Positions 16,249 to 24,562 of a DNA stretch of 64,000 nucleotides are shown here, piece after piece. This DNA is from Pseudonocardia kunmingensis (GTDB lineage Bacteria; Actinomycetota; Actinomycetes; Mycobacteriales; Pseudonocardiaceae). The notes under the pieces were generated by a model, which did no database searches, was not told the DNA's origin, and was given only the letters and a program-made list of their open reading frames with translations. The stretch lies in NCBI RefSeq assembly GCF_006716445.1, contig NZ_VFPA01000002.1, positions 868,001 to 932,000 of the forward strand. The letters are read 5' to 3'. Both the position numbers and the translations under genes were made by a program. Within the stretch, counting starts at the first letter, position 1. Each line of letters begins with the position of its first letter.

Positions 16249-16947
16249 ATGGCATTCTCTCGCCTCGGCGGCCTGGCCGCCATAGGCTTTGCCGTCCTGC
16301 TGCTTGGCACCAACCTGGTCCTGGTGCCCGCCGGCCTCCCGACCTTCGGCGCCGAGACCGGCGAAGTCAGTGACTTCTTCACCACCAACACCACCCTGGT
16401 CGGCGTCACCAGCGCGCTGACCCCCCTGGTCTGGATCGCGGCCGTCCTGTTTGGCGCCGCTGCGCTCCGGGTCCTGTGGCCAGCCGAACGCGCCCAGGGC
16501 GCGGCGTGGTCCCTCGTGGGGTTCGCCGGTTTGCTGCTGCAAAACGCCACTTTCACCGGGCTCATCGCCACCCGGCTCGCGCTGACCACCACCGCGCAGG
16601 ACGGTACGGCGGCCGCCACGCTGTGGGCACTGCAGGAAGCGCTGCTCACGCTCAACGGCACCTACCTGGCCACCGCCATGGTCGGCCTGTCGGTCGCCGG
16701 CCTGCGCACCCGCCTCATCCGCCCTTGGCACGCCATGCTGGGGCTGCTGGCCGCCGCGCTGCAGTTCGGCGGCGCCGTCGTGGTGCCGCCCGTCATCGAC
16801 GACCCCGGCCCGCTCGGATTCCTCGGCCTGACCGGCTGGCTGCTGTGGGTGGTCTGGATCGCCGGCTACGGCGTCGTCCTGATCCGCCGCGGCGACCGCT
16901 TCTCCCCGGCCCAGCGCCAGCCGCAGCCAGCCCCCACCACCCCGTGA
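16249..16947 (+). CDS. Small integral membrane protein of unknown function
   Basis: A 232-aa hydrophobic protein with about six membrane segments (AAIGFAVLLLGTNLVLV, TPLVWIAAVLFGAAAL, WSLVGFAGLLLQNATF, GTYLATAMVGLSVAG, MLGLLAAALQFGGAV, LTGWLLWVVWIAGYGVVLI). It resembles DUF4386-like proteins but I cannot assign a function. I use the second ATG (MAFSRLGG) because GGAAGGA precedes it at good spacing; an ATG five codons upstream is possible. The 200 bases before it hold an AT-rich stretch around 16200-16220 that is probably the promoter. Confidence 0.75.
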   Translation: MAFSRLGGLAAIGFAVLLLGTNLVLVPAGLPTFGAETGEVSDFFTTNTTLVGVTSALTPLVWIAAVLFGAAALRVLWPAERAQGAAWSLVGFAGLLLQNATFTGLIATRLALTTTAQDGTAAATLWALQEALLTLNGTYLATAMVGLSVAGLRTRLIRPWHAMLGLLAAALQFGGAVVVPPVIDDPGPLGFLGLTGWLLWVVWIAGYGVVLIRRGDRFSPAQRQPQPAPTTP

Positions 16948-17004
16948 CCACACCGCGAGAATCGCCCACGGGTCTGCGCTGGGGCGCGCATTCTCTCGGC
17001 AGGA

Positions 17005-17091
17005 GTTGGCGCCCGCGCGTAGTGCCATGGTCGCACAGGTGTGGCGTAGGTCATGAAGCCTGATCGGCGGCACGCCCGCGCGGTCGAGTTC
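17005..17091 (-). pseudogene. Tyrosine recombinase (phage-type integrase) fragment
   Basis: On the minus strand, 29 residues read ELDRAGVPPIRLHDLRHT then CATMALRAGAN, the unmistakable HxLRHT box of tyrosine integrases with its catalytic His and Arg. Sequence on either side has no integrase similarity, and the catalytic Tyr is absent. It abuts the end of mftR. This is a scar of an integrated element. Confidence 0.7.
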
Positions 17092-17692
17092 ACACCCCCA
17101 GGTGGAGGCGCAGTGCGCGCATGCTCCCGTCGAGCAGGTCGGACAGCACCGCGGACTCGTCGTCGAGCCACACGTCGTAGGCGGCGAGCGCGATGGCGAG
17201 TGACACCCGACCGACGGTCCGGGGGAGCAGGTCGTCCGCGTGGGTGCCGGTGCGCTGGGCGACGTAGGCGGCGATGACATGGCGCCACTCCGCGTACCGC
17301 AGCACGGAGTGGGCCTGCAGTTCGGGTGTGCTGAGGATCAGGCGCATCCGTTCCCGGTGGCTCGGGCGCGCGTCGTCGGGGAAGTCGTTGAACAGCAGCA
17401 CGCCGCGGTGCACGGCCTCGTGCACGGGGATGTCGTCGGACATCCGGTCGAGAATGGTGCGGAAGCCGTCGAGGGTGCGGTCGAACCGGCCCCAGGGGAT
17501 GTCGTTCTTGGAGGCGTAGTAGCGGAACAGCGTGCGCCGCCCGACGCCCACCTCGCGGGCGATGTCGTCGAGGGTGGTGCGGGCGAACCCGTGCTGTTGG
17601 AAGAGTCGGAACGCCGCTTGCTCGATCTCGCCGTGCGACGTTGCGACCGGCCGTCCCCTCACGGGCGTGCGTGGGGGGTCGCCGATCGGCAT
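17090..17692 (-). CDS. mftR: MftR-like TetR family regulator (mycofactocin system)
   Basis: A 200-aa TetR protein. HTH at about 20-65 (EIEQAAFRLFQQHGFARTT, EVGVGRRTLFRYYASKNDI), then an MftR-type ligand domain including PSHRERMRLILSTPELQAHS and RYAEWRHVIAAYVAQRTG. The SKNDIPWG.FD segment and the C-terminal AYDVWLDDESAVLSDLLD match regulators of mycofactocin clusters, which respond to acyl-CoA in the characterised example. It is divergent from mftD, with GTTGCC repeats between them. No mftA, mftB or mftC gene lies in the window. The symbol rests on family pattern plus neighbour. Confidence 0.75.
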   Translation of the reverse strand: MPIGDPPRTPVRGRPVATSHGEIEQAAFRLFQQHGFARTTLDDIAREVGVGRRTLFRYYASKNDIPWGRFDRTLDGFRTILDRMSDDIPVHEAVHRGVLLFNDFPDDARPSHRERMRLILSTPELQAHSVLRYAEWRHVIAAYVAQRTGTHADDLLPRTVGRVSLAIALAAYDVWLDDESAVLSDLLDGSMRALRLHLGV

Positions 17693-17694
17693 GG

Positions 17695-17752
17695 GGCAAC
17701 GCTAGTACAGGGAGAGACGTTGCCTTTTTGACCACGAGTGCCATAAGTTGCC
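17695..17752. promoter_or_regulatory. Candidate MftR operator: GGCAACG...CGTTGCC with a third half-site
   Basis: GGCAACG (17695-17701) and CGTTGCC (17718-17724) form a perfect 7-bp inverted repeat with a 16-base centre, starting just upstream of the mftR ATG. A further GTTGCC occurs at 17747-17752. TetR proteins usually autoregulate from such sites between divergent genes, so this is the likely control point for mftR and mftD. Confidence 0.5.
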
Positions 17753-17885
17753 GTGAATGCCGGTGATGCTGCAGATCGGCCGCCGCCCCGCGGCGCCGCG
17801 GTCATGGCCTGCGCGGAGAGCCCGCCGGCCGGCACACCCTGATCTACCCGACGGCCGCCTGCTCCCTCTCCGATCCGAGGTCCCC

Positions 17886-19136
17886 GTGCCCACTCCTGCC
17901 TGGCTGCAGAACCCCTGGAAGCAGAACCCCTGGTTCGAGTCCGTCGCCGTCGCGCAGCGCCGTGCGCGCAAGCGGCTGCCGGCCCCCGTGTACGGCGCGC
18001 TGGTCGCCGGCTCCGAGCGCGGCCAGACCGTGGCCGACAACCAGGCGGCGTTCGCCGAGCTCGGGTTCGCCCCGCACGTGGCGGGCCACCGGGCGCAGCG
18101 CTGCATGGCAACGACGGTGATGGGGCAGGAGGTCTCCCTCCCGGTGCTCATCTCACCGACCGGTGTGCAGGCGGTCCATCCCGACGGCGAGGTGGCGGTG
18201 GCGCGCGCCGCAGCCGCCCGCGGCACCGTGATGGGCCTGTCGAACTTCGCGAGCAAGCCCGTGGAGGAGGTGGTCGCGGCCTGTCCGAGCACGTTCTTCC
18301 AGATGTACTGGACCGGCGACCGCGACGTCATGGTCCAGCGCATGGAGCGGGCCCGCGCGGCGGGGGCGAAGGGCCTGATCGCCACCCTGGACTGGTCGTT
18401 CTCGATGGGGCGGGACTGGGGCAGCCCGGAGATCCCCGAGAAGGTCGACCTCGCCACGATGGTGCGGATGGCCCCGCAGGTCATCGGGAAGCCGATGTGG
18501 CTCGCGTCGTTCCTGCGCAGCGGCGGCATCCCCGACCTCACCGCGCCGAACCTCGCCCCACCCGGCGGCCCGGCCCCGACGTTCTTCGGCGCCTACTACG
18601 AGTGGATGACCACCCCGCCGCCCAGCTGGGAGGACGTGGAGTGGATGCGCCGGCAGTGGGGCGGCCCGTTCATGCTGAAGGGCGTCTGCCGGGTCGACGA
18701 CGCGAAGCGGGCGGTCGATGCGGGCGTCACCGCGATCTCGGTGTCCAACCACGGCGGCAACAACCTCGACGGCACGCCTGCGGCGATCCGGATGGTGAAG
18801 CCCATCGCCGACGCAGTGGGTGGGCAGGTCGAGGTCGTCATGGACGGCGGTATCCGGCGGGGCTCGGACGTGGTCAAGGCGCTCGCGCTGGGAGCGAGGG
18901 CGGTGCTCATCGGGCGTGCTTACCTGTGGGGGCTCGCCGCGAACGGGCAGGCCGGGGTGGAGAACGTCCTTGACGTGCTGCGTAGCGGCATCGACTCCGC
19001 CCTGCTCGGCCTGGGGGTCTCCGACATCCGCGAGCTCGCCCCCGGCCACCTCATCGTCCCCGACGGTTTCCACCGCGTGCTGGGCGTCCAGGCGCCGCTC
19101 ATGACGGAGAAGGTCGAGCTGCCAGGGCCGGCATGA
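17886..19136 (+). CDS. mftD: MftD-like FMN-dependent alpha-hydroxy-acid dehydrogenase family protein
   Basis: A 416-aa TIM-barrel flavoprotein matching MftD, which in mycofactocin biosynthesis oxidatively deaminates the AHDP intermediate to pre-mycofactocin (family knowledge). Visible are NPWFESVAVAQRRARKRLP at the start, VLISPTGVQAVHPDGE, the active-site SVSNHGGNNLDGTP and the phosphate-binding DGGIRRGSDVVKALALGARA. I use the GTG reading VPTPAWLQ because GAGG precedes it and family proteins begin near NPWFE; an ATG 129 bases upstream lacks similarity. A 15-bp tandem duplication gives NPWKQNPW. No precursor peptide or radical-SAM gene is nearby, which is unusual. Confidence 0.82.
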   Translation: MPTPAWLQNPWKQNPWFESVAVAQRRARKRLPAPVYGALVAGSERGQTVADNQAAFAELGFAPHVAGHRAQRCMATTVMGQEVSLPVLISPTGVQAVHPDGEVAVARAAAARGTVMGLSNFASKPVEEVVAACPSTFFQMYWTGDRDVMVQRMERARAAGAKGLIATLDWSFSMGRDWGSPEIPEKVDLATMVRMAPQVIGKPMWLASFLRSGGIPDLTAPNLAPPGGPAPTFFGAYYEWMTTPPPSWEDVEWMRRQWGGPFMLKGVCRVDDAKRAVDAGVTAISVSNHGGNNLDGTPAAIRMVKPIADAVGGQVEVVMDGGIRRGSDVVKALALGARAVLIGRAYLWGLAANGQAGVENVLDVLRSGIDSALLGLGVSDIRELAPGHLIVPDGFHRVLGVQAPLMTEKVELPGPA

Positions 19137-19147
19137 CACGGCCCGTG

Positions 19148-19164
19148 GGCCCGCCCCTCGGGCC
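19148..19164. terminator. Hairpin between convergent mftD and tautomerase genes
   Basis: GGCCCG-CCCCT-CGGGCC is a perfect 6-bp stem with a 5-base loop, 12 bases after the mftD stop and before the convergent tautomerase gene. No U-tract follows, as is usual in actinobacteria. It may serve both directions. Confidence 0.45.
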
Positions 19165-19230
19165 TGACGGCGTCCAACGGATGACGCACGGTTCGGCGAC
19201 CGCGTACCGCCTGCCCGAAGGGCGCCGGGG

Positions 19231-19458
19231 TCAGGCATCGTCGGCGAAGGCCGACACCACCCCGGAGCGGCTGTCGTCCTCGCTGGCGAGCACGCCGCCG
19301 TTGGCGACGATGTCGGGCGTGATCTCGTGGAAGACCATGCGGACGTCCTCGCGCCGTGCGCCGAGCAGCTCGACGGCGCTGTCGGCCACGGCCTTCGCGA
19401 AGGCGCGGCGCTGGTCCACGGACCGGCCGCGGAGCAGTTCGACGGTGATGTTGGGCAT
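19231..19458 (-). CDS. 4-oxalocrotonate tautomerase family protein
   Basis: A 75-aa protein beginning MPNITVELLRGRS; the N-terminal proline exposed after Met removal is the catalytic base of this superfamily. The VDQRRAFAKAVADSAVELLG helix and VRMVFHEITPDIVANGG are typical; it is slightly longer than the usual 62 aa. GGAGAC precedes the ATG. It is the last gene of the leftward uronate operon, 48 bases after the aldehyde dehydrogenase, and probably interconverts keto/enol forms of a sugar-acid intermediate (inference). Confidence 0.88.
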   Translation of the reverse strand: MPNITVELLRGRSVDQRRAFAKAVADSAVELLGARREDVRMVFHEITPDIVANGGVLASEDDSRSGVVSAFADDA

Positions 19459-19506
19459 GGGGTCTCCTTCTCGGGGCAGTCAGCGTGGAAGGTACGTCGG
19501 CGGGCG

Positions 19507-21012
19507 TCAGCGCAGCTCGGCGATGACGGTCTTGAGCTCGGTGTAGTCCTCGAGTCCGAACGACCCGAGCTCACGACCCCACCCGGACTGCTTGAACCCT
19601 CCTCGGGGCAGCGTGACGTCGTCGGCATGCCAGGTGTTGAGCCAGACCGTGCCGGCCCGCAGCCGCGAGCCGACCCGGTGGGCCGTGCCGATGTCGCGCG
19701 ACCAGACGCCCGCGGCCAGGCCGTAGACCGTGTTGTTGGCGGCGGTGACGACCTCGTCCTCGGTGTCGAACGCCACCGCGGTCACCACGGGCCCGAAGAT
19801 CTCGTCGGTCTGCACCGCCATCTGCTCGGTCACCGACGTGAGGAGGGTCGGCGTCACGAAGTACCCGCGGTCGCGGGCCGGTTCCGCGCTGCCCGCGCAG
19901 AGGACGGCGCCCTCCGCGACCGCGCCGCGCAGGTAGGACAGTACTTTGTGGTGCTGCTCCGGCGAGACGAGCGGCCCCATGTCCGAGCTCGGGTCGAAGC
20001 CGTCGCCGACCCTGATGGCCGCCGCGGCGGCGGCCACGCCCTCCACGACCTCGTCGAACACTGCTCGCTGCACGTACAGCCGTGACCCGTTGACGCAGCA
20101 CTGCCCTTCGTTGAAGTAGCCGCCGAGGACGGCTCCGGCCACGGCGGCGTCGAGGTCGGCGTCCGCGAAGACGATGTTGGGCGCCTTGCCGCCGAGCTCG
20201 AGCGACACCTTCTTGAGGTTGCCCGACGCCACGGCGGCGATCTTCTTGCCGACCTCGGTGCTGCCGGTGAAGGCGACCTTGTCGACCCCGGGGTGCTCGA
20301 CCAGCGCGGCGCCGGTGTCGCCGTAGCCGGGCAGCACGTTCACGACCCCGGCGGGGACCCCGGCCTCCAGCAGCAGCTCGCCCAGGCGAAGCGCGGTCAG
20401 CGGGGTCTGCTCGGCTGGCTTGAGGATCACCGTGTTGCCCGCCGTGAGCGCCGGGACGATCTTGAAGCAGGCCATGAGCAGCGGGAAGTTCCACGGCACG
20501 ATGGCCGCGACGACACCGATGGGCTCCCGGCGCGTGTAGGCGTGGAACGACCGGCCGGGCACCGACATCGGGATCGTCGTGCCCTCGATCTTGGTGGCCC
20601 ACCCGGCGAAGTAGCGGAACAGCTCGGCGGCCGTGGCCACGTCGCCGGTCTTGGCCGCCTCGACCCGCTTGCCGTTGTCGAGGGCCTCGAGCTGGGCGAG
20701 CTCGTCGGCGTGGGCCTCGATCAGGTCGCCGATGCGCCACAGCAGGTGGGACCGCTCGCGCGGGCTCATCCGCGACCAGGGCGACGGCGCCTCGTACGCG
20801 GTGCGCGCCGCCGTGACCGCGCGGTCGACGTCCGCCGCGGACGCCTGGGCGACCTCGGCGAGCACCTCCTCGGTCGACGGGTCGACGGTGGTGAAGGTCC
20901 GGCCGTCCGCCGCGTCGACCCGGTCGGCGCCGATGAGCAGCCGTTCGGGGGAGGACAGGAACGCGCGGACCGAGGGCAGCAGTGTGGCGCGGCCGGTGGC
21001 GGTGGTGGTCAT
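19507..21012 (-). CDS. Aldehyde dehydrogenase of the uronate/sugar operon
   Basis: A 501-aa NAD(P)-dependent ALDH of the betaine/phenylacetaldehyde-dehydrogenase group. Asn in VPWNFP (174), Lys in ILKPAEQ (198), Glu272 (LELGGK) and the nucleophile Cys306 in GQCCVNGS are all present. It is 24 bases downstream of the sugar permease gene. In this operon an ALDH could act on a semialdehyde from uronate or sugar-acid breakdown, but that is context only. Confidence 0.92.
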   Translation of the reverse strand: MTTTATGRATLLPSVRAFLSSPERLLIGADRVDAADGRTFTTVDPSTEEVLAEVAQASAADVDRAVTAARTAYEAPSPWSRMSPRERSHLLWRIGDLIEAHADELAQLEALDNGKRVEAAKTGDVATAAELFRYFAGWATKIEGTTIPMSVPGRSFHAYTRREPIGVVAAIVPWNFPLLMACFKIVPALTAGNTVILKPAEQTPLTALRLGELLLEAGVPAGVVNVLPGYGDTGAALVEHPGVDKVAFTGSTEVGKKIAAVASGNLKKVSLELGGKAPNIVFADADLDAAVAGAVLGGYFNEGQCCVNGSRLYVQRAVFDEVVEGVAAAAAAIRVGDGFDPSSDMGPLVSPEQHHKVLSYLRGAVAEGAVLCAGSAEPARDRGYFVTPTLLTSVTEQMAVQTDEIFGPVVTAVAFDTEDEVVTAANNTVYGLAAGVWSRDIGTAHRVGSRLRAGTVWLNTWHADDVTLPRGGFKQSGWGRELGSFGLEDYTELKTVIAELR

Positions 21013-21036
21013 CGATGCCTTTCGTGGGGGAGCGGG

Positions 21037-22032
21037 TTATTTGACGACCAGGACCTTCGACCGGTCGAGGGTGAGCGCGACCGCGACGACGATGATCGCG
21101 CCGTAGAGGATCGACTCGTACGCGGCGGAGACGCCGACGAGGGACAGCCCCACCCGCAGCAGCGTGACGACGAGGGCTCCCACCAGCGTCCGCCACACGC
21201 TGCCGTGACCGCCGGTGATCGCGGTGCCGCCGACGACGATCGCCGCGACGGCGGGCAGCAGCAGGGAGTCGGCCAGCGTGGGACCCCCGCTGAACGTGCG
21301 CGCCACCAGCAGCACGGCCGCCAGCCCGGCGCAGGCACCGGACACGCAGAACGCGCCGATCTTGACCAGGTCGACCGGGATGCCGGCCAGCCGCGCCGCC
21401 GCCTCGGAGTACCCGGTGGCCCTGATCGCGCTGTCCAGCGGCGTGAACTTGATGATCAGTGCCAGCACGGCCACGACCACGACGGCGACGAGGGCGGCCG
21501 AGGGCACCAGGCGGAAGATCCGGGTGAAGCCCCAGACGATCGACGAGTCGTCGACGACGGGCACCGTCGCCGCGCCGGAGACCACCAGCGCGATCGAGGA
21601 GAAGATGCTCAATCCGCCCAGCGTGACGATGAACGACGGGATGCGGAGGAACACGTGCGCGGCGCCCTGCAGCGCGCCCGCTGCCGCCGCCACCGCGACC
21701 ACGGTGGGCCAGGCCAGCCCGTCGAGGCCGGGCATCCACAGCGCGAGCAGCACCGAGGACAGCGACGCCAGCGCCGCGATCGACAGGTCGATGCCGCCGC
21801 AGAGGACGACGAGGGTGGCGCCGGCGGCGAGGACGGCCAGCGGTGCGGCCGCGTCGACCACCGCGGTGAGGCTCGACCGGCTCATGAAGTCGGGATCGGC
21901 CACGGACAGGGCGACGACCAGGCCCAGCAGGGCAAGGACGGGCATGAGGGACGTGAGCCGCTCGGACGTGGTGGGACCGGCGGTGACCACGCCCGCCTCC
22001 GCAGGCTTCCCGACGTCGGCGGGGGTACTCAT
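21037..22032 (-). CDS. Ribose-type ABC transporter permease
   Basis: A 331-aa RbsC-family (BPD_transp_2) permease with about 8-10 membrane helices. Family marks are the DFMSRSSLTAVVDAAAPLAVL start, CGGIDLSIAALASL after TM2 and the GGTAITGGHGSVWRT loop near the C-terminus. Its ATG overlaps the ATPase stop (ATGA). With the other permease (23558-24562) it probably forms a heterodimeric channel for a monosaccharide or uronate derivative. Confidence 0.92.
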   Translation of the reverse strand: MSTPADVGKPAEAGVVTAGPTTSERLTSLMPVLALLGLVVALSVADPDFMSRSSLTAVVDAAAPLAVLAAGATLVVLCGGIDLSIAALASLSSVLLALWMPGLDGLAWPTVVAVAAAAGALQGAAHVFLRIPSFIVTLGGLSIFSSIALVVSGAATVPVVDDSSIVWGFTRIFRLVPSAALVAVVVVAVLALIIKFTPLDSAIRATGYSEAAARLAGIPVDLVKIGAFCVSGACAGLAAVLLVARTFSGGPTLADSLLLPAVAAIVVGGTAITGGHGSVWRTLVGALVVTLLRVGLSLVGVSAAYESILYGAIIVVAVALTLDRSKVLVVK

Positions 22033-23561
22033 ACCATCTCCTTGACCAGGTCCAGGGGACTCGGTTTGCGGTCCGCGGGGCAGGGAACCTCGGTCGCGAC
22101 CCGGCCGTCGCTCATCACGACCACCCGGTCGGCCATGCCGATGGCCTCCTCGAGGCTGTCGGCCAGCAGCAGCGTGGCCACCCCGCTGCCCGCCAGCTCG
22201 CGCATGAGCCGGTACACCTCGGAGCGCGCCCCGACATCGAGGCCACGGGTGGGGTGGTCCAGCAGGAGCAGGCGGACGTCGCCACCCACCAGCCAGCGGG
22301 CCAGGACGACCTTCTGCTGGTTGCCGCCGGACAGGCGCTGGATGGCGGTCCGGCGACCGGGCGTGCGGATGGAGAGCCGGTTGATCCACTTGTCGACGAG
22401 GTCGGCCTGCTTCTGCGGCACGACCACGGGCCCGGCGCAGCGCACCTGCTGCTTGGCCAGGGTCATGTTGTCGGCCACGGACATCGGCCCGACCATGCCC
22501 TCGGTCTTCCGCTCGGCCGGCACGTATCCCACGCCGGCGGCGCACGCCGCACGCGGGCTGGTGAGGGCCAGTTCCTCGCCGTCGAGCCGCACTTCTCCGG
22601 CGGCGGTCGCCACCGCGCCGAAGAGTGCCTTGCAGAGCTCCTCACGGCCCGAGCCGTGGACGCCGACCACGGCCACGATCTCCCCGGCGCGGACATCGAG
22701 GTCCACGTCGCGGAACGTCGTGCCCGTCAGGCCGCGGACGCTCAGCAGCGGTTCCTCCTCCGTGCCGGTGACGGCGGGAGTCGCGGCGCCGCCGTGGTAG
22801 TGGTCCTCGGACGCCGCCGACCCGATCATCATCTGGTGCAGCTGTCCCGGGGCGGCGTCGGCCGGGCGGATCTCGCCGACCGCTCGCCCGCCGCGCAGCA
22901 CGTAGACGCGGTCGCAGACGTCGAGCACCTCGTCGAGGCGGTGGGAGACGAAGATGACGGAGGCGAACTCCCGCAGCCTGCGCACCTGCTCGAACAGGGT
23001 CTCGATCTCGCTGGACTCGAGCACGGACGTGGGCTCGTCGAGGATGATGACGGGGGAGTTGTGGGTGCGCTGCTCGATGCGCAGCACCTTGGCGATCTCG
23101 ACCATCTGCCGCTCGGCGAAGGTGAGCGAGTCGGTGCGGGCCAGCGGGTCGATGGTGGACCCGATCTTGTCGAGCTGCTCCTGGGCCAGCCGGCGCATGG
23201 TGTTCCAGCGGTAGAACCCGCGACGCACCCCGGGGCCCTCGCTGCCGAGGACGATGTTCTCCGCGGCGGTGAGGTTGGGCACGAGCGACTGCTCCTGGAA
23301 CACCATCCCGATGCCGTGGTTCGCCGCGTCCTCGACGCTGCGCAGCCGGACGCGCTCCCCGCGCACGGAGATCTCCCCGGCATCCGGGCGGACCAGGCCG
23401 ACGAGCGCCTTGAGCAGCGTCGACTTACCCGCGCCGTTCTCCCCGGCCAGACCGAGCACCTCGCCCTGGCGGACCTCCAGGCTCACCCCGTCCAGTGCCG
23501 TGACGCCGGGGTAGGTCTTGACCAGCCCCCGGACCTCCAGCACAAGGGAGCTCACACTCAT
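22029..23561 (-). CDS. Ribose-type ABC transporter ATPase (two nucleotide-binding domains)
   Basis: A 510-aa RbsA/MglA-type protein with two fused ATPase domains. The first has Walker A GENGAGKST, a TFAERQMVEIAKVL signature and Walker B VIILDEPTS. The second has the usual degenerate Walker A (GVHGSGREEL), a good LSGGNQQKVVLARWL signature, but Walker B reads LLLLDHPTRG: the catalytic Glu is His. That would leave only the first site hydrolytic, as suspected for this family. It is coupled by ATGA to permeases on both sides. Confidence 0.93.
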   Translation of the reverse strand: MSVSSLVLEVRGLVKTYPGVTALDGVSLEVRQGEVLGLAGENGAGKSTLLKALVGLVRPDAGEISVRGERVRLRSVEDAANHGIGMVFQEQSLVPNLTAAENIVLGSEGPGVRRGFYRWNTMRRLAQEQLDKIGSTIDPLARTDSLTFAERQMVEIAKVLRIEQRTHNSPVIILDEPTSVLESSEIETLFEQVRRLREFASVIFVSHRLDEVLDVCDRVYVLRGGRAVGEIRPADAAPGQLHQMMIGSAASEDHYHGGAATPAVTGTEEEPLLSVRGLTGTTFRDVDLDVRAGEIVAVVGVHGSGREELCKALFGAVATAAGEVRLDGEELALTSPRAACAAGVGYVPAERKTEGMVGPMSVADNMTLAKQQVRCAGPVVVPQKQADLVDKWINRLSIRTPGRRTAIQRLSGGNQQKVVLARWLVGGDVRLLLLDHPTRGLDVGARSEVYRLMRELAGSGVATLLLADSLEEAIGMADRVVVMSDGRVATEVPCPADRKPSPLDLVKEMV

Positions 23562-24562
23562 TTGACCACCTGGTTCCGATGGCGCAGCGGCGCCGCTGCG
23601 ACCGCCACGGCGACGACGACGATGAGGCCCTGCACCCCGCCCTGCACGTAGGGGCTGACCCCGACCAGCACCAGCCCGTTGGTCAGGACCGTGAGGAGGA
23701 GGACCCCGACGGTGGAGTGCAGGACCCCGCCCCGTCCGCCGACCAGCAGGGTGCCGCCGACCACGGCGGCGGTGATGGCGGAGAAGCTGTAGTCGGCGCC
23801 GGCCTGCACGACGCCCGACCCGAGCTGGCTGGTCACCATCACCGCGCCCAGCCCGTAGAACGCGCCGGCCATGGTGAACACCGCGACCTTGTACGGCGCC
23901 ACCCGGACACCGGACAGCGCCAGCACCTCCTCGGCGCCGCCGATCGCCATGGCGTAGCGCCCCAGCCGGGTGTAGCGCTGCACGACCCAGCCGAGGAGGA
24001 CGCAGGTCGCGGCGATCCAGGTGAGGTAGGTGAACCCGAGGAAGCGGCCCGTCGCCCAGCTCCGAAGGCCGGCGTCGACCACGCCGGGCTGGACGCCCGC
24101 GAACAGCAGCGTCGCGATCCCGAGCCCGACCGCCGAGACCCCGAGCGTGGTCATGAACGACGGCACCTTCAAGGTGACCAGCAGCAGCCCGCTCAGGCCG
24201 CCCAGCGCCGCACCCAGGAGCACGGCGACGAGGACCCCGATGACGCCGTAGTCCGCGGCGTTGCGGGTGTTCTCGACCAGGAGCGCGACGGTGAGCGACG
24301 ACGCGGCCATCACGCCGGCCGCGGACAGGTCGATCGAGCCGAGCAGCAGCACGAACGTGGTCCCGCAGGTGACGACGGCCAGCACGGCCGCGGCGTCGAG
24401 GATGTTCTGGACGTTGCCCAGGGTGCGGAACTGCGGGTTCAGCGCGGCGAAGACCACGACGATGACGACCAGGGCGATCAGTGGGCCTGCGGCCCCGACC
24501 GACACGCCACGGCGTCGCCGTGTGCGTGCCGGTCGGGGGTCGACGGGAGGCGCAAGGGTCAC
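23558..24562 (-). CDS. Ribose-type ABC transporter permease (second)
   Basis: A 334-aa RbsC-family membrane protein. LNPQFRTLGNVQNILDAAAVLAV, LLGSIDLSAAGVMAASS and VVGGTLLVGGRGGVLHSTVG are the family segments. The GTG start overlaps the binding-protein stop as GTGA; the N-terminus is basic (RTRRRRG), fitting a cytoplasmic N-terminus. In-frame sequence further upstream is an antisense-frame extension over the binding-protein gene. It probably pairs with the permease at 21037-22032. Confidence 0.92.
   Translation of the reverse strand: MTLAPPVDPRPARTRRRRGVSVGAAGPLIALVVIVVVFAALNPQFRTLGNVQNILDAAAVLAVVTCGTTFVLLLGSIDLSAAGVMAASSLTVALLVENTRNAADYGVIGVLVAVLLGAALGGLSGLLLVTLKVPSFMTTLGVSAVGLGIATLLFAGVQPGVVDAGLRSWATGRFLGFTYLTWIAATCVLLGWVVQRYTRLGRYAMAIGGAEEVLALSGVRVAPYKVAVFTMAGAFYGLGAVMVTSQLGSGVVQAGADYSFSAITAAVVGGTLLVGGRGGVLHSTVGVLLLTVLTNGLVLVGVSPYVQGGVQGLIVVVAVAVAAAPLRHRNQVVK

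Noticed and set aside
19571..21739. A 722-codon second frame over the aldehyde dehydrogenase and permease
   Set aside because: Low-complexity Arg/Gly/Ala translation in a frame parallel to two well-defined genes.
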